A stretch of DNA of 64,000 nucleotides from NCBI GenBank assembly GCA_964570665.1, contig CAZMZH010000014.1, positions 43,430 to 107,429 of the forward strand. The letters are read 5' to 3'. Positions 9,990-18,432 of this stretch are shown here, piece by piece. Under the pieces are notes generated by a model. That model did not search any database. It was given only the letters and a program-made list of their open reading frames with translations, and was not told the origin of the DNA. Position numbers and translations under genes: made by a program. The DNA is from JAJDAT01 sp964570665 (GTDB lineage: Bacteria; Nitrospinota; Nitrospinia; Nitrospinales; JAJDAT01). How positions within the stretch are numbered: the stretch's first letter is position 1; the number at the start of each line of letters is the position of its first letter.

Positions 9990-10352
9990 TTAAAAAGTAA
10001 GAACGTTGTATCCCTGATCCTGAAGAGCGCTAAGGCTTGGAAGACCGGTTGTTGAGGGAACGGAGTTATCTTTGATCAAGTCATACCCGGTTGTGTCAGC
10101 GCCAAAAACATCGGCGCACGCGCAAGAAATTCCTTGAATCTTATCCGACACAGCTTCAAATAAATCGTGCGCGGGATGATCTTCCGCTTGCAGAACTTCT
10201 GGCCATCGCGTTCCAGTGCCTTGAAAAAGAATAGAAACTTCTTTACCTGCGTTTTTATAATCGTAGGCAGTGGCCAAAGCGTTAAACACGCGTCCTAAAG
10301 ATTCTTCCGATCCGTTTTTTGGGTCTGACATAATGATGATTGAGGTTTTCAT
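9990..10352 (-). CDS. DsrE-like small protein, first gene of the sigma-54 operon
   Basis: A 120-residue soluble protein with the DsrE/YchN-like fold pattern: a hydrophobic first strand (TSIIIMSDPKNG), helix (RVFNALATAYDYKNAGKEVSILFQG), and a Cys pair in ISCACADVFG near residue 90. DsrE-fold proteins act as sulfur carriers or redox relays; the Cys pair could serve this but activity is not proven by sequence. It opens the five-gene operon. A strong ribosome site (AAGGAGAA) precedes the ATG, and a near-consensus sigma-54 promoter lies 83 bases upstream. Confidence 0.78.
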   Translation of the reverse strand: MKTSIIIMSDPKNGSEESLGRVFNALATAYDYKNAGKEVSILFQGTGTRWPEVLQAEDHPAHDLFEAVSDKIQGISCACADVFGADTTGYDLIKDNSVPSTTGLPSLSALQDQGYNVLTF

Positions 10353-10434
10353 TTGAAGCGTTCTCCTTGTTTAAAATTTTGTTTTTGGTTTAAGTTTTTT
10401 GTTTCAGTTTTTGTTTAGTCTCAATCCCCTATAG

Positions 10435-10450
10435 AGCATGTTCCGTGCCA
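10435..10450 (-). promoter_or_regulatory. Sigma-54 (-24/-12) promoter of the DsrE-like operon
   Basis: Read on the minus strand the sequence is TGGCACGGAACATGCT. Against the sigma-54 consensus TGGCAC-N5-TTGCW it has a perfect -24 box, exact spacing and the invariant GC of the -12 box, with one mismatch (A for T). Transcription would start near 10425, giving a leader of about 70 bases to the ATG at 10352. A sigma-54 activator gene starts 330 bases away on the other strand. Confidence 0.85.
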
Positions 10451-10518
10451 AACAAAAAATAAACGCATAAACGACTATTTTTAAAGGTATTAACCGCATT
10501 CACTTAAAGTTTAATAAT

Positions 10519-10534
10519 TAATGAAATTTCGTTA
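10519..10534. promoter_or_regulatory. Candidate enhancer site 1 for the sigma-54 activator
   Basis: TAATGAAATTTCGTTA is a 16-base palindrome with one mismatched pair. It lies about 70-85 bases upstream of the -24 box of the minus-strand operon, a common distance for an activator binding site. A related half-site, AAATTTCGTGAT, follows at 10541-10552. Confidence 0.5.
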
Positions 10535-10565
10535 TTTACTAAATTTCGTGATATAATTTTACATT

Positions 10566-10585
10566 ATTAACGATTTTTCGTTAAT
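10566..10585. promoter_or_regulatory. Candidate enhancer site 2 for the sigma-54 activator
   Basis: A perfect inverted repeat: arms ATTAACGA and TCGTTAAT, four-T centre. It shares the TTCGTTA half-site with the palindrome at 10519-10534. The pair sits between the sigma-54 promoter and the divergent activator gene, as expected for upstream activating sequences. Confidence 0.55.
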
Positions 10586-10779
10586 ATAAGTTCAACACAA
10601 AAGAGTCTAAGTATTAAAAAGAGGAATTAATTTTTCTATTCGAAGCGAGATCTTTCGCCAAACTTAAAAGTTTGCCTCAAGATGAAACGCCGAGAGGACA
10701 CCTTTAAGCAAAGTGAGTTTGAGGTTGACGATTTATGCATAAACCCAACAATGTGAATTTTTCAATATAGAAAACACTC

Positions 10780-12264
10780 ATGAAAAACAAAACCGAAACG
10801 ACAACGTCTCTTCAAGAACTAAAAGACGTCTATTACCGAAACAAATTAATTTTGGAATCGGCGGGCGAAGGAATTTATGGGTTGGACGAAAAAGGCAGAA
10901 CCTCATTCGTCAATCCCGCTGTAGAACGAATGACGGGGTTCGCTTCAAAAGAGGTCATTGGGAAATGCCAACACAAGCTCATGCATCATACAAGGCCCGA
11001 CGGGTCGCCCTATCCTCGCGAGGAATGCCATATTTATGCGGCATTTAGAAAAGGAAAAACGTTTCACGCTACCGACGAAGTGTTTTGGAGAAAAGACGGA
11101 ACTTCTTTTCCCGTTGAATATGTAAGCACGCCCATTTGGGAAAATATGAAAATAAAAGGCGCGGTAGTTATTTTCAAAGACATAACGGAACGTAAACAAG
11201 CCGAAGAAGAAATTCAAAATTTACGGCAACGGCTGGAATTGGAAAACGCCTATTTGCGCGAGGAGTTTCGCGAAGCGACGGCTTATGGCGACATCATAGG
11301 AAACAGTCCAGCGCTGGCGCATATTATCAGCCAAATTGAAATGGTCGCCCCTACCGAAGCCAATGTATTAATCACCGGCGAATCTGGAACGGGTAAAGAA
11401 CTGGTAGCGCGCGAGATTCATAATCACAGTCCGCGAAAAGAAAAACCTATCATCAAAGTGAACTGCGCATCGATCCCTCGAGAGCTTTACGAAAGCGAAT
11501 TTTTTGGACACGTTAAAGGAAGTTTTACGGGAGCGGTAAGAGATCGTGCCGGACGCTTTGAACTCGCCGATGGCGGAACGATTTTCTTAGACGAAGTGGG
11601 AGAAATCCCTCTCGACCTGCAAAGTAAATTGTTGCGAGTATTACAAGAAGGAACCTACGAGCGTATCGGCGATGAAAAAACGCGAACCACCAACGTGAGA
11701 ATCGTCGCGGCAACCAATCGGGATCTTAAAAGTTTTATTGAGGAAGGCAAATTTAGAGAAGATCTTTATTATCGTTTAAATGTATTCCCTATTGAGGTTC
11801 CGCCTCTAAGAAAAAGAACCGAAGACATTCCATTATTAGCGGAACGATTTCTTGAATTGTCGTCGATGCGAATGAACCGACCTTCCGCCAAACTGACCAA
11901 AGCAAACATGGCGCAATTACAGAACTACTCCTGGCCAGGGAATATACGCGAATTACAAAACGTAATAGAAAGATCGGCCATACTCTCCGGATCGAGCAAA
12001 CTCCGTTTTGATCTCCCCACTGCGGAATTGAAAGGAATTTCTAAAAAATCCCGAGTCGCCGAAGAAGATAATCAGATAAAACGCGAAGTGATCACCGACA
12101 CAGAAATGAAAAGAAGGGAAAAAGAAAATATCATCCTGGCATTAGAAACCTGTGCCTGGAAAGTTTCAGGAGAAGGAGGAGCCGCCGAATTATTAGAAAT
12201 GATCCCCACCACCCTCGCTTCTAAAATCAAAAAATTAAAAATTAAAAAACCAAAAACGGATTAG
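10780..12264 (+). CDS. PAS-domain sigma-54 dependent transcriptional activator
   Basis: A 494-residue enhancer-binding protein. An N-terminal PAS domain (about 18-130, with ILESAGEGIYGLDEKGRTSFVNPA) is joined by a short coiled coil to a full AAA+ sigma-54 interaction module (about 165-395): Walker A GESGTGKE (about 200), the sigma-54 contact loop as GSFTGA (about 247-252), Walker B GGTIFLDEVGEIPL and the arginine-finger region. The C-terminal region (WKVSGEGGAAELL..PTTLASKIKKL) is the FhlA/HTH_8-type DNA-binding helix-turn-helix. There is no receiver, so it is not a two-component regulator; the PAS domain probably senses a ligand or redox state. It is divergent from the sigma-54 promoter at 10435-10450 and very likely controls that operon. 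No clear Shine-Dalgarno precedes the ATG. Confidence 0.93.
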   Translation: MKNKTETTTSLQELKDVYYRNKLILESAGEGIYGLDEKGRTSFVNPAVERMTGFASKEVIGKCQHKLMHHTRPDGSPYPREECHIYAAFRKGKTFHATDEVFWRKDGTSFPVEYVSTPIWENMKIKGAVVIFKDITERKQAEEEIQNLRQRLELENAYLREEFREATAYGDIIGNSPALAHIISQIEMVAPTEANVLITGESGTGKELVAREIHNHSPRKEKPIIKVNCASIPRELYESEFFGHVKGSFTGAVRDRAGRFELADGGTIFLDEVGEIPLDLQSKLLRVLQEGTYERIGDEKTRTTNVRIVAATNRDLKSFIEEGKFREDLYYRLNVFPIEVPPLRKRTEDIPLLAERFLELSSMRMNRPSAKLTKANMAQLQNYSWPGNIRELQNVIERSAILSGSSKLRFDLPTAELKGISKKSRVAEEDNQIKREVITDTEMKRREKENIILALETCAWKVSGEGGAAELLEMIPTTLASKIKKLKIKKPKTD

Positions 12265-12300
12265 TCGCAGAAAAACTCAGAAGGGTTTGGGGTCCTTCAC

Positions 12301-12328
12301 CCCTTCGGCAAGCTCAGGGCAGGCTCGG
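12301..12328. repeat. Dispersed intergenic repeat, copy near alcohol dehydrogenase
   Basis: The string CCTTCGGCAAGCTCAGG recurs at 22178-22194, and a diverged form (CCTTCGACAAACTCA) at 22337. All lie between genes. Such short dispersed elements are common in some environmental genomes; no protein is associated. Just upstream, 12289-12303 can form a GGGG/CCCC hairpin that might serve as a terminator, without a T-run. Confidence 0.55.
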
Positions 12329-12342
12329 CAAAGGTAATCGCT

Positions 12343-13347
12343 TCAATGCGATAGCACAATTCGATAACGCGTTTCTCCGGATTCTAACCGTGCCATGGCC
12401 TCGTTGACCTGATCGAACTTGAAATTTTCAACGATCGGCTTAATTTCGTGACGTCCCGTAAACTCCAGCATCCGCGAAATAACGGCGGGACTACCCACAG
12501 GACTTCCTGAAATCGATCTCTGACCAAACAAAAGTGGAAACACCGGGATTGAAAGCGGCTCCAGCGTGGCGCCAACAAAATGCAAACGGCCCTTGGGTCG
12601 CAACGTATTGATATACGAATTCCAATCGAGCGTCACGTTGACGGTAGATATAATAAGATCGAACTTTCCTTGCGCAGCTTCCAACTCTTTCGGTTCGCGC
12701 GAATTGATAATGTTATGCGCTCCCATGCCTTTTATCTCGTCGGCTTTCTTAGGATTTGACGAAAAAGCGGTTACCTCGCAACCCCAATACTTTAAAAACA
12801 TCAAGGCCATGTGTCCCAAACCGCCAATTCCTATAACGCCAACCCGGTCGGTCGGTTTGATATCAAACTGAACTAATGGATTGAACACGGTAATTCCGCC
12901 GCAAAACAAAGGGCCTGCCGAAACCACGTCTACGTTTTCGAGCATTGGAATAGCCCATATAGCTTTTACTTTTACTTTTTCCGCAAACCCTCCATGCCTA
13001 CCAACAATGGTGCCCTCTGCCGTTGCGCATAGGTTATGGTCGCCGGTAATACAACACTCGCAACTCATACAAGATCCGGAGTTCCAACCCACTCCAACAC
13101 GCTGCCCCACAGACCTATCTGTAACCTGATCGCCAACAGCTTCGACGACTCCTACAATTTCATGACCGGGAACAAAAGGATACTGAGTCAATCCCCAATC
13201 GTTGTTGAGCATGCTCAAATCGCTATGGCAAATACCGCAATGTTCGACTTTTATCAGCGCTTCCTCCGGCCCAAGTGGCCCCGATTCGTATTCAAAAGGT
13301 TCCAATTTGCCTTTCGGCTCTTTTGCCGCGTACGCTTTAACTTTCAT
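12343..13347 (-). CDS. Zinc-dependent alcohol/aldehyde dehydrogenase (YahK/CAD type)
   Basis: A 334-residue medium-chain dehydrogenase/reductase that interconverts alcohols and aldehydes with NAD(P)H. The catalytic zinc ligands are seen in HCGICHSD and PGHEIVG, the structural-zinc cysteines in CMSCECCITGDHNLC, and the Rossmann glycines in GVIGIGGLGHMA. The length and sequence fit the cinnamyl-alcohol dehydrogenase/YahK branch, which usually prefers NADPH. It appears to be a single-gene unit, with cheB ending 55 bases upstream of it on the same strand. Confidence 0.92.
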   Translation of the reverse strand: MKVKAYAAKEPKGKLEPFEYESGPLGPEEALIKVEHCGICHSDLSMLNNDWGLTQYPFVPGHEIVGVVEAVGDQVTDRSVGQRVGVGWNSGSCMSCECCITGDHNLCATAEGTIVGRHGGFAEKVKVKAIWAIPMLENVDVVSAGPLFCGGITVFNPLVQFDIKPTDRVGVIGIGGLGHMALMFLKYWGCEVTAFSSNPKKADEIKGMGAHNIINSREPKELEAAQGKFDLIISTVNVTLDWNSYINTLRPKGRLHFVGATLEPLSIPVFPLLFGQRSISGSPVGSPAVISRMLEFTGRHEIKPIVENFKFDQVNEAMARLESGETRYRIVLSH

Positions 13348-13402
13348 TTAGCGATTATCTCCCGAGCTTTTAATTTTTACTTCGCTTGAATAAATAGCGG
13401 TT

Positions 13403-14443
13403 TCATTTGTTGCCTAGCGACAACAATTTTTCCTGAATTTGTTCTGGGGACAGTATAAACTGGATCTTAGTGAGCGCCATAGCCTCTTTAGGCATTCCAA
13501 ATACGGTGCAAGTCCCCTCTTTTTGCGCAATGGTTCCTCCGCCCTCTTTTGCAATTTCAGCCATACCTTGAGCCCCATCGCTACCAATACCCGTCAAGAT
13601 AACTCCCATACAAGATTCCCCATAATGCTTTGCCATGGATAAAAACAAAGTATTAACGGAAGGACAATTCAAATGCTCCTTTTGTTCGGGATGATGGCTA
13701 AACCTGCCTTTTGAGTCGATCTCTAACTGATGTTTCTTTTTAGGAAAATAAATATTCCCTGGGACAGGCGTTCCCCTATCTTCCGCAATACATACATTGA
13801 GTTCGCATTGCGTATCGAGCCATTTAACAAAATTCTCTAAAAACTCGGCGCCTATATGCTGAGCGCAAACAATGGGTATTGGATATTTTTCAGGTAATTT
13901 AGAAAAAATAGTTTCTAAAACATTCGGTCCGCCTGTTGAGGAACCCACCGCTAAAACCCTTATTCCATTTCTTCGTTCTACTGGAACAGTTTGCAAAGGT
14001 TTTTTATTTAATGCAGGCTCTACCTTTCTTTTTTTAATGGCGACCACACCGGCAAGAATTTTAATCTTATTGATTAAATTCCTAGAGTAGACCTTATTCT
14101 TTTCCACATCCGCCTGATTAGACTTTGGATAAACTTCAATAGCCCCCGCATTCACAACATTAAAAATAAGATCTTCATCTTTACTGGCAAAAGCGCTCAA
14201 AATCAATATTGGCATAGGTTGCCGCTTCATAATCTCCTTAGTGAGCTCTAGGCCGTTCATCACCGGCATATAATAATCCGTGCAAATAACGTCGGGCTTT
14301 AGCGAAGGTATAAGGTCTAACGCTTCCTTACCGTTAGTGGCGGTTCCCACAACGGTAATGTCTTCGGTTTGAGAAAAAATCTTCTTCAAAGAATGAATCG
14401 CTAGCGGCGAGTCGTCTACTAATAGTAATTTAATAGAGGGCAT
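13403..14443 (-). CDS. cheB: CheB chemoreceptor glutamate methylesterase
   Basis: A 346-residue two-domain protein that removes methyl groups from, and deamidates, chemoreceptors. The N-terminal receiver has the DDSPLA acidic pocket and CTDYYMPVMNG with the phosphorylated Asp. The C-terminal esterase has the triad region: Ser in AVGSSTGGP, His in CAQHIG and Asp in LTGIGSDGAQGM. Its ATG directly follows the cheA stop with no gap, so the two are translationally coupled. Last gene of the che operon. Confidence 0.96.
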   Translation of the reverse strand: MPSIKLLLVDDSPLAIHSLKKIFSQTEDITVVGTATNGKEALDLIPSLKPDVICTDYYMPVMNGLELTKEIMKRQPMPILILSAFASKDEDLIFNVVNAGAIEVYPKSNQADVEKNKVYSRNLINKIKILAGVVAIKKRKVEPALNKKPLQTVPVERRNGIRVLAVGSSTGGPNVLETIFSKLPEKYPIPIVCAQHIGAEFLENFVKWLDTQCELNVCIAEDRGTPVPGNIYFPKKKHQLEIDSKGRFSHHPEQKEHLNCPSVNTLFLSMAKHYGESCMGVILTGIGSDGAQGMAEIAKEGGGTIAQKEGTCTVFGMPKEAMALTKIQFILSPEQIQEKLLSLGNK

Positions 14444-17251
14444 TTAAATTAAATTATCCAAAACTTCTAAAAGAACTCTTTGATCAAAAGAACCTTTGGT
14501 GATATAGGCATTAGCGCCAGCTTTAACTCCTCTAGCTTTATCTTCGTCTTTTGCCAACGAAGTTACCAAAACGATCGGAATATCCGCGTACTCTTTACTT
14601 TTTCGAATATTTTCGGCTAATGCTAACCCCGTCATATTGGGCATTTCAACGTCGGAAACAACGCCGTCAAATTTATGCATTTTAAGTTTGTTAAAAGCGT
14701 CCAACCCATCCACAGCCGCAATGACTTCGTAACCGGCTTTTTCAAGAATTTTCTTTTCTTGCGCGCGAACCGTTAAACTATCCTCGGCAAGCAACAACCT
14801 TTTCTTTCTAGTATCCACTTGCGGCTTGAACTGCACATTAACATGGCTATCTTTTTTACCAACAGATTTAATTAAATCTGAAGGGTTTAAAACTTTACAA
14901 ACGTCGCCCGTTCCCAGTATGGCCGCTCCCGAAATATTGCGAACGCGTTTTAAAATTTTACACTGAGGTTTTAAAACGATTTCCTGATCGCCTAGTAAAG
15001 AATCGACAAAAAGTCCGACGGCGTTACCGCCCGTCGAAATAACAATACAAGGCATTTCATGATGTTCTTTTTTGCTCTTTCCCTTGAGTTCCAACAAATC
15101 AAATAAATAAGCGACCGACAAGGGGTTGTCATTATAATTGATAGTTTCTTTGCCTTCTATAGGAAAAATATCTTCTTTTTTGACCGTCAGCATAGTCTCA
15201 ATATGATCGGTCGGCATAGCATAGTTAACGCCATCAACAACGACAATGAGAGATTTAATCGTGGCCAGGGTAAAAGGCAAAGACAATTGGAAAGTGCAAC
15301 CGAGTCCTGGCTTGGAGTCTAGCTTAATTTTTCCCTTTAAATTTTCAACCTTATTTTTGACGATATCCATACCAACCCCGCGACCCGAGATTTCCGTAAC
15401 GATATTGCTAGTGGAAAATGCGGGGGTGAAGATGAGTTCCTGAATCTGCTTAGTATCCATTTTCTCTAAAGCTTCTGGCGCGCAAACATTACGTTTTAAA
15501 GCTGTCTTTTTAATAGACTCCATATTAAGTCCGCGACCATCATCGGTCACTTCAATCATGATAGAAGTGGCGCTTTGATAAGCGCGTAACCGGATTGTGC
15601 CACTGGGAGATTTACCGGATTTTAAACGCTCATCAGATTTTTCTAAACCATGGTCTATGGAATTTCTAATAATATGAATCAAAGGATCTTTAATTTCTTC
15701 AACGATCCTTTTATCTGCCGTCGTTTCGCCACCCTCTATAATTAATTCAATCTCTTTTCCGGTTTGCTTCGCTAAATCTCTTACGGTTCTAGGAAACAAA
15801 TTAAAAATGGTGGAAAGTTGCACCAAGCGTATTTTGCGTATTCCGGCGTCAAGGTTTTTAGATATAAATTCTAATCTTGCATTATCCTCATAGGAAAAGT
15901 TTTTAAAATCGTCCAAGAAACTTGAAATTTTAACAAACAACTCTCCTTCTTCTTCCCATACTTTTTCCATTTCCTCCAACTCATGGCTAGGCCCATCATT
16001 ACTCTTTCCAGAATTCTTTTCTAAGTCTTCAAAAATCCGTTTTCGATGAGAAGATTTCCTTTTCCATTCATCCAATAAAAACAACATATCGTCGAACTCT
16101 TCAAAACGCTTATCGATTCTTAATTTGGTTACGGCAAGTTCTCCCGTATGCGTGATGAGATCGTCTAATGTTTTTGTATCGACCCTTACCGTATCGATCG
16201 TGTATTTTGCCAATGGAGCGTTAACGGGAGTTGGATCCTCTTCTTTATGCAAAATTTTATTGGCGGCATCCAAGGCCCTAGAAATTTGCTTTTCGTTGAC
16301 CGCTTCGGCGGTTATTTCAGCGCTTGGTTTTGGCTCGTTTATTTCGGGCTCGCTCTCAGTAGGAGCCTCTAATTCTGAACTATCTTCAACTCCAAATTGA
16401 AGACGCGACAAAACCGCCGGAACATCTATATTCGAGGGAGTTCCATAAATCGCTTCTTTGACAAGAGGGCGTATAGCGTCCAATCCTTCATAAATCAGAT
16501 CAAATTTTTTGGAGGTAAACTTTACTTTGCCGTCTTTTACTACCGACAGATACTCTTCAATGAGATGAGCAATTTTTACAATTCCATCTCTTCCCACCAT
16601 AACGGCGGAGCCTTTAATGATATGCGCCTTGCGATACACTAAATCCAGGGCTTCCGTATCCTCGGGTTGTTTTTCAAGCGTCAGCAACCCTTCGGTCATT
16701 TCCTGTATATGATCTTCGCTTTCCAGTTTAAAAAGTTCTCTGAGTTCCTCGTCTTCAATCATTCTCGATTCATCATTTAGAGAAACTTCAGGTTCTATAA
16801 CTACTTCTTTTTGTATTATAGTTTCGGTTATTTCCAAGGAACTTTCGACGACAAGTTCCGAATCGGGAGAATCTTCCACGCCAAATTGAAGACGCGATAA
16901 AACTGCCGCAACGTCTACATTGGCGGGAGTTCCATAAATCGCTTCTTTAACGAGAGGACGGATTGCGTCCAATCCTTCATAAATGAGATCAAATTTTTTG
17001 GAGGTGAATTTTACTTTACCGTCTTTTACCAACGATAAATAGTCTTCAATCAAATGAGCGATCTTAACGATATCTTCTTCTCCCACCATAACTGCCGAAC
17101 CCTTAATAATATGGGCTTTGCGATAGACATTATCCAAAGTTGCCGAGTCGTTCGGTTCTTTTTCAAGCGAAAGCAATCCTTCCGTCATTTCCTGGATATG
17201 GTCTTCGCTTTCAAGTTTAAAAAGTTCTCGAAGCTCTTCGTCTTCAATCAT
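14444..17251 (-). CDS. cheA: CheA hybrid chemotaxis kinase with duplicated HPt and C-terminal receiver
   Basis: A 935-residue chemotaxis histidine kinase. Two almost identical HPt domains start at residues 1 and 164; phospho-acceptor histidines are His47 and His210, both in YRKAHIIKGSA. Then come a P2-poor linker, dimerisation domain, HATPase (NSIDHGLE, DDGRGL, GRGVGMDIVK), CheW-like domain and a receiver (VVSDVEMPNMTG). The receiver fusion is typical of FrzE/type IV pili or alternative-function systems rather than flagellar CheA. No free cheY is in the operon. A second in-frame ATG at 16762 begins the second HPt copy. Confidence 0.95.
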   Translation of the reverse strand: MIEDEELRELFKLESEDHIQEMTEGLLSLEKEPNDSATLDNVYRKAHIIKGSAVMVGEEDIVKIAHLIEDYLSLVKDGKVKFTSKKFDLIYEGLDAIRPLVKEAIYGTPANVDVAAVLSRLQFGVEDSPDSELVVESSLEITETIIQKEVVIEPEVSLNDESRMIEDEELRELFKLESEDHIQEMTEGLLTLEKQPEDTEALDLVYRKAHIIKGSAVMVGRDGIVKIAHLIEEYLSVVKDGKVKFTSKKFDLIYEGLDAIRPLVKEAIYGTPSNIDVPAVLSRLQFGVEDSSELEAPTESEPEINEPKPSAEITAEAVNEKQISRALDAANKILHKEEDPTPVNAPLAKYTIDTVRVDTKTLDDLITHTGELAVTKLRIDKRFEEFDDMLFLLDEWKRKSSHRKRIFEDLEKNSGKSNDGPSHELEEMEKVWEEEGELFVKISSFLDDFKNFSYEDNARLEFISKNLDAGIRKIRLVQLSTIFNLFPRTVRDLAKQTGKEIELIIEGGETTADKRIVEEIKDPLIHIIRNSIDHGLEKSDERLKSGKSPSGTIRLRAYQSATSIMIEVTDDGRGLNMESIKKTALKRNVCAPEALEKMDTKQIQELIFTPAFSTSNIVTEISGRGVGMDIVKNKVENLKGKIKLDSKPGLGCTFQLSLPFTLATIKSLIVVVDGVNYAMPTDHIETMLTVKKEDIFPIEGKETINYNDNPLSVAYLFDLLELKGKSKKEHHEMPCIVISTGGNAVGLFVDSLLGDQEIVLKPQCKILKRVRNISGAAILGTGDVCKVLNPSDLIKSVGKKDSHVNVQFKPQVDTRKKRLLLAEDSLTVRAQEKKILEKAGYEVIAAVDGLDAFNKLKMHKFDGVVSDVEMPNMTGLALAENIRKSKEYADIPIVLVTSLAKDEDKARGVKAGANAYITKGSFDQRVLLEVLDNLI
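16380..17251 (-). repeat. Internal tandem duplication of the HPt module in cheA
   Basis: The unit is 489 bases (163 codons): copy 1 starts at 17251 and copy 2 at 16762. The first 130 or so residues of the two copies differ at few positions, and even the DNA is similar, while the linkers between them have diverged. This suggests a fairly recent in-frame duplication or ongoing gene conversion. Confidence 0.9.
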
Positions 17252-17283
17252 TATTTGTCCCTTTATTCAACACGGCCAACAAC

Positions 17284-18342
17284 TCAAACTTCTTCATTCA
17301 CTAGTAAACTTTCTGAAGCGAGGAATTTGGGCAAATCAATCAAAACCATCATATCCTCTTTATAAGGTAAAACGCCTTTAATGAACTTAATATTCACTTT
17401 TTCTATATTCTTAGGCGACTTCAATACATTTTCAGAATCTATTTCAATGACATCTAAAACATCGTCGACTTGTATACCAACGATCAAATCTCCAGCTTGA
17501 ACCACAACCACCTTATTGCCCTCTATTTCATTGGCAACTGGCAAATTTAAAAAACTCCGAATATCGATAAGAGTCAGTATATCTCCTCTAAGATTGATGT
17601 CGCCTAAAATAAAATCTGGGCAACAAGGTGTCGGAAAAATTTTAGTCACTTCGGAAAACTCTTTAACTAAATCGATATTTATGGCAAAAATTTCGTTCGA
17701 CAGGGAAAAAACCGCATAACACTCTGCCTCATTTTCAAAAGAACTCCTCTCCACCGGCAACATTAACTCCAGAGCTCTTTTCTTAAAGGCTTGTTCGTCG
17801 TCGCCATGAATTGAAGCGCTAAAAACATATCGCTCTTTATTTTCAGCGAGCGGTTTTTCCTCCAAATTTTTTCCTTCGTCAACGGGACTCTCAAAAAGTT
17901 TTCCATGATCCAACAACGTAATAATTCGGTCGTCCGCTTTTATCTGACCCGCAATAACGCTTTGGCTTGGCGCTTTTGAAGCTCCCATAGAAATTTTATT
18001 TTCTATCAGCTCTACCGAAATTTTCTTAAGATCATGAATCTCGCTAACGATGACCCCTATTTTTTCGGCGCCATAATGAATAACAATAACGCTATCCGTC
18101 AGGGAATAAGACCCGCTTGCGTATCCAAATCTTTTTTCCAAATCCATTACGGGCAAAACTTTTCCGCGTAGATTAAAAACTCCCACAAAGTAATCGGGAG
18201 CTTCTTCAATCGAGGAAAGCTCTGGCAAAAAAACGATACTCTCTACAGATTCCGCATTAATCGCGTAGTAAGCGTTACGAAAGCTAAATATAATGAAGGG
18301 TAAATGATCCCAACCTTTTAGAAAGTTTTTTTCGCTAAACAT
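17284..18342 (-). CDS. Double-CheW coupling protein
   Basis: A 352-residue adaptor with two CheW domains, about 13-150 and 205-345. Each shows the CheW signature: FRNAYYAINAESVESIVFLPE...GVFNLRGKVLPVMDL, and FSLSNEIFAINIDLVKEFSE...GDINLRGDILTLIDI. CheW links receptors to CheA; a double CheW may bridge receptor arrays. It lies between cheR and cheA, 32 bases before cheA. Confidence 0.92.
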   Translation of the reverse strand: MFSEKNFLKGWDHLPFIIFSFRNAYYAINAESVESIVFLPELSSIEEAPDYFVGVFNLRGKVLPVMDLEKRFGYASGSYSLTDSVIVIHYGAEKIGVIVSEIHDLKKISVELIENKISMGASKAPSQSVIAGQIKADDRIITLLDHGKLFESPVDEGKNLEEKPLAENKERYVFSASIHGDDEQAFKKRALELMLPVERSSFENEAECYAVFSLSNEIFAINIDLVKEFSEVTKIFPTPCCPDFILGDINLRGDILTLIDIRSFLNLPVANEIEGNKVVVVQAGDLIVGIQVDDVLDVIEIDSENVLKSPKNIEKVNIKFIKGVLPYKEDMMVLIDLPKFLASESLLVNEEV

Positions 18343-18432
18343 TAATAGACTCTATTGGCAATCGGTTTTTAATCCACAAGCTGTGGTTTTAGATTTTAAA
18401 CGCGTATCTATTTTATCTCTAATACACTAACG

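Noticed and set aside
10644..10720. GCGAGATCTTTCGCC segment as a regulatory site of the activator gene
   Set aside because: It resembles the dispersed repeat at 22207-22221 and is better explained as a decayed repeat.
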